Positions 1 through 12,438 of a stretch of 64,000 nucleotides of DNA are shown here, piece by piece. The translations under genes and the position numbers were made by a program. This stretch comes from Eremomyces bilateralis CBS 781.70 (Eukaryota; Ascomycota; Dothideomycetes; Eremomycetales; Eremomycetaceae): assembly GCF_010015585.1 (NCBI RefSeq), contig NW_022985067.1, forward strand, positions 2,328,677 through 2,392,676. The letters are read 5' to 3'. Each line of letters begins with the position of its first letter. Positions within the stretch are counted from its first letter, which is position 1. The notes under the pieces were generated by a model. It made no database searches. It had not been told where the DNA came from and was given only the letters and a program-made list of their open reading frames with translations.

Positions 1-395
1 GTATCGGTGGAAGTAGCGCAAATGAGAAGGCGTCTAGAAAAACTCCGGCGCTTCCACCGGCTTCGCTCGATCGATCGAGTGGATGCTGGCAAGATCATCG
101 CCCATGTCCATCGTGTCATCGCTCGATAGGCCATGTTCGTTGTCGGAGGTGACCAGGTCCTGCAAGAGCTTTTGCGGAGCCAGCGTCAGTGGTGCACCGA
201 ATTGTTAACGGTTGTTGTCGAAATTTGGCGGATAGGAGCGTGAGCGACCTGGGGATGGGCGCTGCGTCGCGAAGGGAATTTTAGAGAGTACAAAAGGAAA
301 GGTCGAGCTGAGGACATTGAGTTCTGAAATAATCGCGAGCCAGCGCGTCCATATGAAAGGTAGGAAACGGTAGACTCGGAGTTGTTGTTGGTAGT

Positions 396-3300
396 TTATT
401 GAGGTCGGCGTTTGCTCCTTACCTCCTCGTCATCGTATTCGTCATTCAACATCGTCATTCCGTATTTATGGATGATGTCGGAGCTCTCACTATCCATCGT
501 CCCCGCTCTGGAGAGGTCTTTCATCTCGATATCGCTACGGATTTCTGGAATGTCTCGGTCAGCGAGACGACTAGTCTTCTCAACCGACTGACGGGGCGGA
601 TCCAACATCTGTGTATCTCGTCCGTCATCCTTGACCCACTTCGGAATTCCACCCTCGCGCTCCGGAGATGAATTGGAAGGACTGGGATAGACAGGAGCAG
701 TCTTATCGAGAGTTGGCTGCTCGGTAACAATCTCAGGTTCGGGAATGTCGCGATAGAGCGGTTGGGTGTGGCTGAAGATATTCTCCTCCCGGACGTAGAC
801 GATGTGGTAGGGCGTCGCGGGGTGTTGCTCCTCCTGGTCGAAAACTTCCTTCTTCCAATCCGCAATCTCACGGACGCTCTCGTCGTTATATTTTCGCCAG
901 CAGGCGTTGGCATCGTCGAGACCTCGGGAGAAGTCGCGGATATTGATCCAGTAGTGCCCGCCATGGGCTCCACCTCGGTGCATGAAGACAGCAAAGAGAC
1001 GATATTTGTGTTGTTTGTATGTCTCGTCATCGAACAATTGCTCCAGGCGATTCTCGGCAGCCTTGATACCCTCATCGATTCCATTCTTGTCCTTGCCGAA
1101 CTCGAGGGCGGTCTGCGTCAGCTTCTGCGAGAGAGCCATTGCTCCTGACGGTATAGACGTAGAGTTGGATCTCGCTCTCTTCAACGCTGGTGGAGATTCC
1201 GTCTGCTCGGCGGTGCTTCTGCGCTTGGCTGCATTGTCATCGTTCACCTTGACGCTGTCAGTAACGGTGTCAATTGCGATATTGGTAGGGCCAGATAATT
1301 CTTCTGCTTCAAAATATTCGGCGAGTGTGGTGAGGGCATCGGGGAGGGTTTTGAGTGACTCTACGCTCTCTTGGGCCTTGGCCGTTTCCTTGAGTTCTTC
1401 AATCTCGTTGCGAAGCTTCCATGACTGTTCGCGCTTCCTCAAGAGGTCTTGATCGTCCGATGCAATGTAACGGTCCAAGTAGAGCGTGTCGACCAGTTCC
1501 AACTTGTGTTCAATTTTCTCGGCCCGGTTCGTCTCGTAGTTCATCACGGCGCGAGCAACCGACACTTGAAAGAACGGAGAGGGGTCGTCGATGGCTGCAT
1601 ATCGAGTATACATGACTCGAGTGTGCGAGGGGTCGTGCACGGGTTCAAGACCAAATTCGCCATCCAGCACGTCGTAGATATGCCGGGGACCTTCGTGGAG
1701 GTATGCAGTGATTTCAGTCTGGAGCTGGGAATGGTATGCTTTCATTTCGCCAGGTTTGAAGTTCAACATCTTCCAGTAGAAGAGATCCTGGATTGGGTCG
1801 CCTGGCTTCTCGAACCCTTGACCGCTCCTTTGCTTGATGGCCCACTGGACTTTGAGATTGATGAATCCCATCACTTCATTGACGTCTTGCTGCTGGGAGG
1901 CGGCCTCTGCTTCATGGAACCTCTCCTCGTCAGCGTTGGGGCGAGGTGGGATGGGTGGAGGTCGATTGGGTTTGGGAGGAGCTGCTTCGGTTCTTGTGGT
2001 TTTGGGATCGGTTTGTGTTTCGTCAGGAGACTCTTTTCCAGTGGTTGAGCCTTCAGCTGCATTGGATTTTTGTTGGTCGTTGGTTTCGACCAGCGAGGTC
2101 GTCTTCTTCGCCACCGAGCCACTAGCGTTCTCTGGTTTGGTCTGTCTATCACCCTCCATCCCAACAGCCTTGTGTTGTTCATCGGGTTTTTCTTGTTCAG
2201 CCTCTTCTGCCAGGAGGGCTTCAAGCGTTGCTCCACCCTTCTCTCCCGCCTTCGACTTGGGGCTTGCTTCAGGGAGATCCACATCCATGGCATCGGTATG
2301 ACGAGGTGCTTTGTCTGACTCGCCAATCAGAGTGTCCTGGTCGCTTTCCTCTTGTGTTGCCGGGATGGTAAGACGGCGCATGAGAGTCGGCGATTGCGGG
2401 AGACTAGGGCCTTGAACGGCGAGCCCATCGATTACCCCAAGTCCCACCGGGTGTGCCACGCCGCTGAGAGTTGACCGACGGCGCATTGCCGGACTGCTGG
2501 GATGATTGTACTGGGCGCCGGTGAGCAACGTGAGAATCGCAAGGTTTCGTGACGGTTCCACCACTCTGACTTGGGAGGTAGACATCTCCATGAAGAGCTT
2601 TTTCAACTCCTTAACGAACGCTCGGCCAAGAGCGACCTCGTTGCTTCCGTACATAGTGCCGTTGATCAATTTACCATTTACATTATCGTCCACGTTTCCA
2701 GGGAATGTCAGGATAACATCTCTGAAAGGTCGAATGGAGTACAAAAACTGCAGGACGCTTGCCAGGTAGCAGGTATTGCCGATATTCCTCAAGCCCACGG
2801 GATGATCCTTCGGATCGCTTTCGGGGGAGTGTGATTGCAGGTAAGAATACCTTCGCCCACTCGGGAATTTTCGCGCAATGTGTCGGACCAACGATTTGCG
2901 GTGGCGCTCGATCTCGTTCCAGTTGAATGGGTTGTCTTGCTGATGGGTGAGTGCATACATATCGATCATTTCCGGATCGATGTACCCGTCACGTTCCTTG
3001 ATATTGAAGAAGTTGAAGGCTTGGGTGACATCGTCATCGTCGATCTCGGCCGTGACGAATGCCATGAGGGCATCGGAGTGTCGCCGCTCTGCTATGATTT
3101 TGAGAGCATGTCGGGCGCGGGTTACCTCTCGATCAGCTTCCCCCTTGCGGTCCTTTCGTATTGTTAGTTCAAGAACAATCAAAATCACGTGGGTGTTTTA
3201 CGCATATCGTGAGTAGAGGATTATGTGCATTGTTCGCGGCGAAATAGCCAGAAGGTTGGAAGAATAATCAGGAATATGACTTACCTCACTGCTATCTCTG

Positions 3301-5095
3301 GTCTTCACCTTGGTTTGATACGCCACCTGAATAAACTCATCGCTATAGGAATCATCAGCCTCTAAAAACCGAAGGCAGGCTTCGTAGGTATCCAACAACT
3401 CTAAACACCGTGAGCAACAACCTAAGCACAAAGGACTAAAACACATACCATCCGAACTGTCAGAGAGGCATTGAAGGTCAAAGACATGGGCAAGGATCTT
3501 TCTCATCTCCCTCATATCCATCCTGGTCCTTTCACCAACGTCTTGGTAGCGAACGTTGTAGTGATTGAGGATTTGTTCTCCCGTGAGGGTGGGGCCTTTC
3601 TGAGGATCGATACCGAGACAACGAAAAGCGTTGTCGATAGTCTTGCGATCATATACCCCTCGTGAGTCTGCGAGTGCCACCTCCACGGAAAGGGCTTCAC
3701 TTCCACGACCTTGGGCAATTCCCCGTAAACAATCAAGGTAATAAGCGTGGTCGAGTTTGTCAAAGAATGACTGCGTTTTCCATGCGAAAAGAATCAAGTT
3801 GTCAGAGAAGTCGGCGACGGCACCGAGTGAAGCGTAATGTCTAGGTGAAGTGTAAGCGACACATGCGATGTAAACGAACCCCTAAGTGCGGAAACTCACG
3901 GATGGTCTTCCTCGTCGGATCGTGTTGAACGTGTTGCCCTCGCCCCTGGCTTTTTCTCGTCTGAACAAACGTTAGAACGCACACAGCGTTGAGGGTATGC
4001 CAACGATTACTCACATCCTGCACAGCTCAGAATGCTCTCTATACTAGAGACTGCATTGACCTTTGTGACAAGCGGATAAATCTCCATTCTTGACGCAACC
4101 TCTTCCCTTTCATGAGGTTTACAGTCCCAAAGAACAATGCCGAGTTCCTGATAGACATCCTGCAGGTATGTACGCTTGTCCGGTCTTCTCCATACATCCT
4201 CACTGTCAGTAGGAATCGGTGGGATCCACCTCCCAAGCCCATCCGGATGGTCTTCTGCCGTGGGGGTAAACCCAAGTCGATGCAGGAATGTCTGAGTATC
4301 CGTTCCAAACAAGGCCAAGAACGTCTTATGGGTGAACGGGATTGTCCTCGGCAACCAGTCCGGATTTAGAGCATTGCCAATATACACCCGAAGGGTGGCA
4401 AGAACCATAGCTGGGATCGGTTGTGGTTTTACATCTCTATGCTCCTTCAGAACGGCCCGATGTCTTGCGTCTAGCCGATCTCCGTCCATGAGGAGCCGAT
4501 AATCCTCAGGCAGAATTGCTGGTGGACGGGACAACACCTTCAGAACCATTTGGCACTGCTCGAACTGGCATATAAAGTCGAAAGTCGAGGAGGACGGCGT
4601 TCTCGGATCCGCAGTGAGGTCGGTGGGATCAATATATTCCCCATGCGATATGCCACGGCAAGCGAAATGGTGCAACGGCTCCCCTTTCCCAGTCCCACAT
4701 GGCTGTCCTACACCTTGACGTTTATGCTGGACAAACAAGTCAAAATGGTATCTGCACCGAGAACATATCGTCGCGACCTTCAGTCTGGTGCCTTCCTCCC
4801 ATGCGACCGTATCTGTGTTTGGCAGGACGCTTTCATCCGCTTTGAGGATGAGAATATGGGAACAGCTCCCCTGAGGGATCGCTGGTTTCCGAGTACTCGC
4901 CTGGGGATCGAATCGGTGGGGCAAAGAAGCCAAAATATTCCGCTCGGCTCGCTCCTCCAACCTTGGATCATAACGGAGAAGATCTTCGAGTATCCGGGGG
5001 GAAGTCTTTCCCGCTGTGAGAACATGAGTATATGCGGCCCTGTGGATTGTTTTTTAGATTCGCCTACCGGTACTCATTACAAGGGGTTGCGCCAT
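396..5095 (-). CDS. ubp2: Ubiquitin carboxyl-terminal hydrolase Ubp2-like (USP family)
   Basis: Cysteine deubiquitinase of the USP family; yeast Ubp2 trims K63-linked chains and works with Rsp5. Proposed exons on the minus strand: 5095-5074, 5013-4015, 3960-3900, 3840-3449, 3400-3285, 3152-396. All five junctions have GT..AG ends and keep phase, giving about 1,448 residues, similar to large fungal Ubp2 proteins. The N-terminal half (exons 2-5) is the Ubp2-specific region. The last exon holds the catalytic core: the Cys box GLRNIGNTCYL, with the Cys codon at 2769-2771, and the His box GGHYW, with the His codon at 954-956. A low-complexity, acidic insertion separates the two boxes. The first exon and the acceptor near 3152 (3143 is the alternative) are the least certain. 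A possible extra C-terminal exon at 34-159 is described as a finding. No other USP subfamily fits as well. Confidence 0.9.
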
Positions 5096-6370
5096 ATCCA
5101 ATACTTCGAGTAAGCTCACTCGAGGCGATTTACCCAAGATGAACTCGTACTCATACAGGCATAGGCGGGTGACCGCGCTCTCTCCTGAAGGCCACACCCA
5201 ACAAGGCCCTCACCAGTCACGCCAGCTGATGGTGTGAATGTATATGTCGGGAGGAAGATTTCGGCCAATATCGAGTAAGGGGATGTCCTCCTTCAACAAC
5301 CACTTCACACAAAGCGTGAAGCTAGTGACAGACTCTTATTTCAATTGCGACGGATTCGGAGAGGAGGTGAGGTATGTGGTAGTATCGGACGGATGTTGGT
5401 TCGGGATGACGGTGTCGCAGATTCTAGGTGAGAAATGGAACAAGAAACACTAGACAAGCGGCAGGGTATTCATGAGGATGTGTGTCGTCTCAATGGAGAG
5501 AAAAAGAAGAAATGCGACTGAGACCACGATGCGGCAGTGGAGAGTTGTGTCGAATTCGATGGACGCGGAGAGACGGCGGGGGACGGAGCGGAAGGAGCGG
5601 AATACTCAACACAACCACGAAGGAATAATATCACCTAGGCAAGTTGATGATCAGCAGAGAATTTCTCATCTATTCGAATGGACTTGAAGTAAACACCACT
5701 GTCTTGGAAATGAGGCGCCTAGGCAGAAATGCCGTCTCGGAGGCGGTGACGCGTGCGAATTCGATGTGACGATGGTCACAAGGACGTGCGCAGACGGATG
5801 GGGGCAAATGGACAGGATTGCAGCGTCCTTAAGGCAGAAGGAGATTCGACGGGCTCACTTTTAACTACACAACGCTACTAACGGGTCTCTGTTTGTTCTT
5901 CTGAGCAACTTGAAGGGTTTTCTAAGCTGCATCCGATATACCAGTCGAGAGGCGCGTCGAGGCGGGGAACAAAGGGATGAGGCTCGCAGCAGATCTACCA
6001 GTGGTTCTGCACAGGAAATAATAGGGATCAGAAGCTCAGAGAGGATCGGTTGAGCAAACAACCTTCCATCCCGAGCTGGTTATAGGAAATACAGTCCCAT
6101 CTACAGTTGGCCCAGTTTGTCCTGCACCTTCAGGCTATCGACACCCGACGTTGAGGCTCATCTGCGTGGATTCTATTGGTAGGGATGAAATCTATTGCTG
6201 TATGATACGAACTAGTCTTTATTTGGCGTATATTATGTTTGGTGCGCGATGCTAGTGTGACTAATCAACCCTCACCACCATCAGCTTCAACTTCAGTTGC
6301 TCTTCCGTGATACTTGAGCTTGAATGAACCACCTTGCCAATTCCCTCCATTCCTGCCATTCAAGGCCATA
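5096..6370. other. Intergenic, divergent promoters of ubp2 and the complex I subunit gene
   Basis: About 1.3 kb between two divergently transcribed genes. Only short ORFs without family character or coding-like composition occur here. I see no RNA gene, transposon or repeat. The part nearest 6240-6370 is CT-rich, as expected for a fungal promoter and 5' leader. Confidence 0.6.
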
Positions 6371-7141
6371 ATGGCTCCATCAAATCATGGCTCGGACGGC
6401 CATTATGAGCCGGAAGATGCGATTGGTGCCACCATCAAAACCACCGCCATAACCTTCGGTGCTGGAGGTCTCCTGGCCGCCGCCCAAACATCCCTTACGA
6501 AGCAGAATATCGGCGCGTTCGGTATCTTCACACGATACGGCAACACCGTTGCCATGTTCAGTACGTCGCCTTTCAATTGGAGCCATGAAGCGGCACGGTC
6601 AATTGCTAACGGAACGCTCAGCTGTCGGTGGAGCGTCATATCAATTCGTCAAATCCGTCTCCGCCAACCTACGACAGAAGAAAGATCATTGGAACAACGC
6701 ACTGGGAGGATTCGCTGCTGGTGCTGCTGTCGGTGCTTTCAGTAAGTAGAGCAGGGTTTGTGTAAGCACACTGGCTCATTCTATAAACAGGGAGAACCAT
6801 CCCCGCCATTATCGGAAGCGCCACCGCTTCCGCAGTCTGGATGGGCGGGTACGAGTATCTGACAGGAGGGAACCTTTTCAATCCACAACCCCTCGGCGAG
6901 GCGATCGATCGAGAGGAAGATCAGGTTGAGAAATACAACAAGATCATGAACAATTACCGGAGGCCGATTGAGGAGACGATCTCCGAGCTGGGAGAGGGTA
7001 GAGGTACGTTCCACAGGCATCTGGAGGCTGGCCATTGAGCTAATTTCTGCAGGTATCAAAGCTCCCGGGTATGAGGAGCGAAGACGACAGAGGATAAAGG
7101 AGCGGTACGGCGTGGACATCGACCCGGTTCCTGTACAATAG
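6371..7141 (+). CDS. NADH:ubiquinone oxidoreductase 21.3 kDa subunit (complex I, NDUFA11/B14.7-like)
   Basis: Accessory membrane-arm subunit of mitochondrial complex I, of the Tim17/22/23-like fold family. Exons 6371-6560, 6622-6741, 6791-7003 and 7053-7141 join in phase to give 203 residues, the expected length for the 21.3 kDa fungal subunit. Hydrophobic, Gly/Ala-rich segments lie near residues 25-45, 65-80, 85-105 and 110-130, with small-residue patches such as GGLLAAAQ and GGFAAGAAVGAF. The tail is charged and ends in a basic RRRQRIKERYG stretch. No cleavable presequence is evident, which is usual for this family. The ATG at 6371 is chosen because it opens the conserved N-terminus; an upstream ATG at 6314 in the same frame would only add a short leader without similarity. 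Introns of 61, 49 and 49 nt all show good consensus. Confidence 0.9.
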
Positions 7142-8293
7142 ATCGCTCAATGAATGGAATATTGGCAGACTCCTGCCGATATGAGAGCCTTTCATGGCCT
7201 CACGCTGGGCATTGCTGAATTGCCCGGTTGTACGAGCTGATCGGCCCTAAGCCGAGCCTTTTGGGTGCTGCAGGTAGCGGCCAGGCCTCGGAACATGGCA
7301 TGGCGTCTTGGGACCTGGCATATGAATTGTACATACAGAGTTAAGAACATGCAGATTCGAAGTCTTGTTCGTGATGCCAAACTACATCGTTGCCATCTTC
7401 TTCGGCGAAAGTATACCCAGGATGCAATGTTGTTCGTACTAGCCATTTGTGCCATTCTTTGTAAAGATCCAAATGCAGCTCCTTCTCACGATGAATATTG
7501 CAACCAACGCCCTCTACCATCTTAAAACTGTGCATTTATTTCATCCCGGAAGCCTTGCAATGCCTGAAGCGAAACCTATATAATCGCGAATCACTCAAAT
7601 GCAATAATATTCGCCGGGCATTCGGCGCCAACAGCGGCTGGTTCGCTGATATCGCATATCCGGCCGTTCCCCCACAAAACCGCTGCAAACCGCTGCAAAC
7701 CGCAAGGATGTGAAGGTGGTGGTCAGGGACGAAGTAGCGTCTCTCACATTTTATATAACTCCAAGCCTTGTATAGCTCACGCGACACTCAATTCAGTTGT
7801 ACGGGGTTCATTTGTAAATTTTCGACTTTCTAAGGTTGGAAGAGAGAGCGTGCGGTGATCCCACGATATCATTTCACGGCTTTTCTTCCCCTCCACGAGA
7901 ATGCTGAAGACACTTTAAGAAGCTCTTGACGTTAATCATAAACCTTTGAGACTCATATTTTCTTCAAGTCTGGGGTCATTTGCTCTATGAGCCATTGTTA
8001 CGTACATGTGCCTGGAGCTGTTTACCTCATACGTCACTGCATGGGGTGCATGGTGGGAGCTGCTGGACTGCGATATAGCACACGACTCATTACTAGAGTG
8101 GCATTAACGCCTGATACACCTCCTGGATACCCGGAAGAGTTACTTAGAACCCACCTTAATAACTTATAGAGTCACCCAATTCCCAAACCGGCCTGTGAGT
8201 GCCCCCATGTTCCCTTCTATCCACTCCTAGCAGATCCTAACCATTACCAGAGAACCCCCCCAACATCTCGAACATCCCCATCCCCCTTCCAAA
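7142..8293. other. Intergenic between two plus-strand genes
   Basis: About 1.15 kb holding the 3' end of the complex I gene and the promoter of the TBCC-like gene. Short ORFs occur on both strands, but none has recognisable domains or splice-consistent extension. Nothing structured was noticed. Confidence 0.55.
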
Positions 8294-9351
8294 ATGTCCA
8301 CCGAACCCACCCAGCCCTCTCTCCCCTCCCCCTCTTCACCTAGCCCCACCCCCACCCCCCTCACCACCACCTTCTACCACCACTTCCACCACCACCTTAC
8401 CGCCCTCCAATCCCAACTCACCCTCCTTCCCACCCTCCCCCCCACCGAGCGCCCTGACGCCCTCGCCCACCTCCTCGCCGGCGTCGCCCGCCTCCGCCAT
8501 GAGGTCGCCGACGCCGCATCCTACGTCCCCGCGTACGATCAGCGCACCTACGCCGAAGCGCTGAAGGCGCTGGCGGGGCAGTTGGAAAGGGTGAGGGTGG
8601 AAGGGGGGAGGGGCGGTGGGCGGTTTGCGTTCCGAAGGGGGGTGGGGGTGAGGGAGGGGAGGGTGAGCGCGGCGGCGATGGAGCCGAGTCTGCAGAAGGA
8701 CATAGAAGCGCCGACCGCTCCCTTAGAGCCGCCACCTCCCCCACGGCACAACACCTTCATCACCCTTCCACCCTCCCCCTCCACTGCCCCGCACATCACC
8801 ACCGCCACCTCCTCCCTCCTCCATTTCCCCGCTCCCCTCTCCTCCCTGCACCTCTCCCACCTCTCCCGCTGCCTCATCCTCATCGGCCCCGTCGCTGGCC
8901 CCGTGCACGCCACTCACCTGCGCGACTGCGTGCTCCTCCTGCAGCACGCGGGGCAGCTGCGGTTGCATGATTGGAAGGGGGGGGCTGTGTATTTGCGGTG
9001 CGGGTCAAGGCCGATTGTGGAGGATGTGGAAGGGTTGGGGTTTGCGCCCTATCCTGCTGAACTATCAGAACCGGTGAGTGTCCTTGTTTCGTGAAAGAAA
9101 GCGGGAGAGAAGAATGCTAATGGGGGAATGGATAGATCGGTGACGATACGACCGCCTCCACACCCGCCCGAGACCTCTGGGACCAAGTCGACGACTTCAA
9201 ATGGCTGAAAGCCACGCCGAGCCCGAATTGGCGGGTGGTGCCAGAGGGGGAGCGGGTGGGGGTGGAGACGTGGCGGGAGGTGATGCGGGCGGCGGGGGAG
9301 GCGAGGGTGGCGGAGGGGTTGGCGTTGGTGGGTTTGGGAAGGGAGGAGTGA
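8294..9351 (+). CDS. Tubulin-binding cofactor C-like protein (C-CAP/TBCC domain)
   Basis: Cofactor C takes part in the tubulin-folding pathway, stimulating GTP hydrolysis by beta-tubulin in the cofactor supercomplex. Exons 8294-9073 and 9136-9351, with a 62-nt phase-0 intron, give 331 residues, a usual fungal length. The N-terminus is a Pro/Ser/Thr- and His-rich tail followed by a helical segment (about residues 25-105). The C-terminal half is the beta-helical C-CAP/TBCC domain, visible in short repeats such as HLRDCVLLLQHAGQLRLHD followed by GGAVYLRCGSRPIVED. The last exon carries the family's DLWDQVDDFKWLK segment. The coding strand is unusually C-rich at third positions in the first part. 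TBCC-domain relatives (RP2, TBCCD1) are less likely, given the length and order of parts. Confidence 0.85.
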
Positions 9352-10151
9352 AGGGGTTGGCGAGCGAGGAGTGAAGGGGGTTCGATAGACGGGGATATCA
9401 TGGTCCAAATCAGCAGGCTACGAGCCTATTAATTGAGCGTCACGCATTCATAGCCTTGAGTCCATGATTATAATTTTTGCGGCATAGATCCCATACCGTA
9501 TGGATAATGGATCGCCACTATACACACACCTGTTCCCTCTCCCTTTTATCACCCTCATCATACCCTCATACCTTGTCCCCTCTGTCATACTCATACAAGA
9601 ACCCCTAACGCGTCACGCAAGCCCCTCGGCTGCCTGCCATTGCGTCTGGCCCTGCCTCCGCAACAGCTCGCCTCAGTAAGTGTCATAACCCTAATGCCAA
9701 CCCCGCACATCGCGCACCACTGGCGAGAATAAAAACCGAGGAACTCCGAACCGGATGGTACCCGCGAGAAAGTCTCATGCCGTGACATCTCGGAAGGATG
9801 TCAGATAAGACGCATTGATTAGAACGCCGGAATGCAGATGATGATGACTGATGATGGGACGCCGTCCGTCCAGGGAATCGTTCGCGTACGGAAGAATGGA
9901 GGGGGGAAGGGTAGGGTATAAACGCTGTTGGATAGGGAGGGGGGGGGGAAGGAGTTGAGGGTGAGGATGTCGGATGGATAGGGCATTCGGTTCGTCCTAT
10001 TAATGCGCTGTAAAGGTTTTCCATCTCGGGATGTTGTTCGTCGTTCATTTGGAAATCGTCGTGTGTGAGGTCGCTCAGTGAAAGATCGTCCACACTGCAA
10101 TGTGTCGACCGCCGGACATGATTCGCAGGTTGCAACTGTGCCGAAGGTCGA
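9352..10151. other. Intergenic, convergent 3' ends of the TBCC-like and Hpc2-like genes
   Basis: 800 bp between converging genes, which should hold both 3' UTRs. A minus-strand open frame runs from about 10135 to 9683; its first part has coding-like composition and might be a further 3' exon of the Hpc2-like gene (see finding). There is a G-run around 9941-9950. No RNA gene or repeat was seen. Confidence 0.5.
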
Positions 10152-12438
10152 TCAATGCCCCGGCCCCGGATACGCCGCCTGCATCGTCAACCCCGTCGGC
10201 ACCCCCAACACCGGCACCGCCGTCTTCCCCGCCCCTCCCCCTCCCATTTCCCCCTGCCCCAACCCCACTCCCCCATGATTCCCCACCCCATGATGTCCGC
10301 CCCTCAAACCCGCCCCTACCCTCTCCCTCTCCCTCTTCTCCTCATCCATCCTCGCCCTCTCCGCCTTCGTCACGCGCGGCTTCCTCACCGTCGTCCCTCC
10401 CCGCGCGCGACTGCCCCGCCCACCACGGCTCCCCGGCCCGGACGTCGGCAGCCCGTCGGCTCGCAGCGCCACCGTGCCGTGCGGATTGGCCGGCGGTGCG
10501 TTGATCGGGAGCGAGTGCGCGGGCACGCTGCCTGAGCGGGCGGCGCCCGGCGCTGGCGCGATTTGCGCGTGTGCGGCGGCGAGGTCCGCGTGTGTGACGC
10601 CATGGGTGTGGGTGGCCGAGCGGCGGCCGCGGCCGCGACCGCGGGTAGAGGGGGGTTTTGAAGTGGAGCCGTCGGCGCTGGGATAGAATATTAGCGATGA
10701 GTTTAGAGAGGAGAAGAATAGGTACACACCGCTCGACTTGTTTATCCCCCTCGACGACGAGTGGGCCGGAGTAGACGAAGAAGCCGTCTTTCGCCATGAG
10801 CGCCTGCTCCTGCCACGCCATCTCGGTGTCGTCGATGAAGTCGTCGTTACGATCGTAGTCCTCCGTCTTCCGCTTCCGTCGACGGATCAGCCGCCCGTCT
10901 TTCCCGACGTAATACAGCTCCGGATCGAGCCCCATCTCCTTGATCATCGGATGCGGCTCGCTTCCTTTCGATTTCTTCGCCGCCTGCCCTTCGAGGCCGC
11001 TCATCTCATTCTCTGCTTCGTCAACCGACACCGCCTCCTCGTCGGACAAATCTACGCTCATGTCGTCGCCGCTGCCTTTCGGCTTCTTCGCGTTGATCTC
11101 TCGCTCCAGATCCGCACCGGCCGCGGCGATCAGGCGCTTCCGCTCGTTGCGCGCGGCTAAGCGGGGATGCAGGGCGGCGAAGCCGTATTTTTGCTCGACC
11201 TCGCGTGCATAGTTGATGGTTACGTTGGTGCGGCCCTTGAGCGGGAAGGTGAGCCAGATGTTGGCGCCGAATTTGCCGTTGGTGCTGGTGCCGTTGGTGG
11301 AGGATGGGCCACCGATGGAAGGAAGGAGGCCGGAGCCAGGAAGGGGCGGGGGCGCTTCTTTGGCGCGTGCAGGTTTCGTGGGTGGGGTGGGAGCGTTCGA
11401 GGGGGTTGCGGACTTGCTGGGTGGTGCTGTGGTTGCGGGGCGGCTTGAAGGTTGGTCAACTTCCATTTCTGTCGGGAAGTTGGATGGGGGAGGGACGGTG
11501 CCGAGGAGAGCGGTGGGAGGCGGCGGGACAAGTGGTTGGTTGATGGTCGATCCATTGCTTTGGATCGGTGCCGGCCGGCTTATCGATGCGTGCGGTGACA
11601 CGGGAACGGACGGCGCAGACGTCGAACCGATGCGCGATGCATGCGGAGCTGGAGCAACGGGGGGATCGATCAGCGAAGTGATCGAAGGTGATGCGCTCGC
11701 TCGATTCACATGTGGATGCGATGGAGAAACCGGAGCGTTCTGGGACGCGGTATTCTCACGAGCGGCACCACGGATCGGGTCGAAGATTTGACCTCGCGAT
11801 GCCGGTCGAGGGGTGGATGGAGCGGCAATGTGACTGAGGTTCGGATTGGTGTACACGTTTTGATGCGGCTCTCCTCGGGATTGCATCGGAGGCGACGGCA
11901 TGGAGGAAGCGGAGGGGTGCGGATTCGGCGGTGACTGATGCATGATCACGGGATCATGGACGGGTGATGGACTCCGTGGCATCTGTGGGAACATGAGCGG
12001 TGGTCGCGGTTTGCGTTCGGTCCATGAAGGGATGGTGGCCGGTGGAGCTGCAGCTGTAGCTGCAGGCTGTTGCGTTCGTGATAATTCTTTTGCGACGGAT
12101 TGTTTGGTTGCACGGGGTTTGCGCGGTTTCTTCTCCTTGCTCTTTTCTTTTTCATCGGCGGGTGCAGCGGCCTCTCGCTTTTTTCTGGTTCGTTTAGCCG
12201 GTGCAGTAACGGTTGTCAATGCGGATGCAGCGGTATTGGAGGTTGACGTAGCGGAGGTCTTGGCAGTGGCAACATCGTGATTATTTTGGAATTGCGAGTT
12301 CATCCCAAAAGCTTCATGGGGATGATGCGACGCGTTGGGTGGCGGGCCGAGTAACGGCGGCGGCGTGAATTGCGGGTTTTCGGGGGTGGGTGGTGCCGAA
12401 CTCAAAGCCGGAGAGGAACTTTGCTGGTCGACGTCCAT
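10152..12438 (-). CDS. Hpc2/ubinuclein-like subunit of the HIR histone-chaperone complex
   Basis: Nuclear protein with a Hpc2-related domain (HRD). In yeast, Hpc2 helps the HIR complex deposit histone H3-H4 independently of replication and repress histone genes. Exons 12438-10730 and 10677-10152, with a 52-nt intron, give 744 residues. Residues 1-400 are disordered, Pro/Ser/Ala-rich, with a lysine-rich patch near residues 85-115. A conserved block follows (NIWLTFPLKGRTNVTINYAR, about residues 390-410). The HRD is seen as DDFIDDTEMAWQEQ followed by AKDGFFVYSGPL near residues 560-585; these are the residues that contact Asf1/HIRA in the family. The second exon is Gly/Arg-rich (RGRGRGRR, SRGGRGSRARGG) and could bind nucleic acid. 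The family assignment rests mainly on the HRD. The C-terminus may be longer than drawn. Confidence 0.85.

Noticed and set aside
5238-5687. Small plus-strand ORFs upstream of ubp2
   Set aside because: About 70 residues each, with no conserved motif, no splice-linked partner and promoter-like surroundings.
8418-9408. Minus-strand ORFs opposite the TBCC-like gene
   Set aside because: Low-complexity shadows of C-rich coding DNA without domain motifs.
10100-11791. Plus-strand ORFs opposite the Hpc2-like gene
   Set aside because: Low-complexity Pro/Arg or Gly/Arg translations of GC-rich DNA; the minus strand carries the HRD and a phase-consistent intron.
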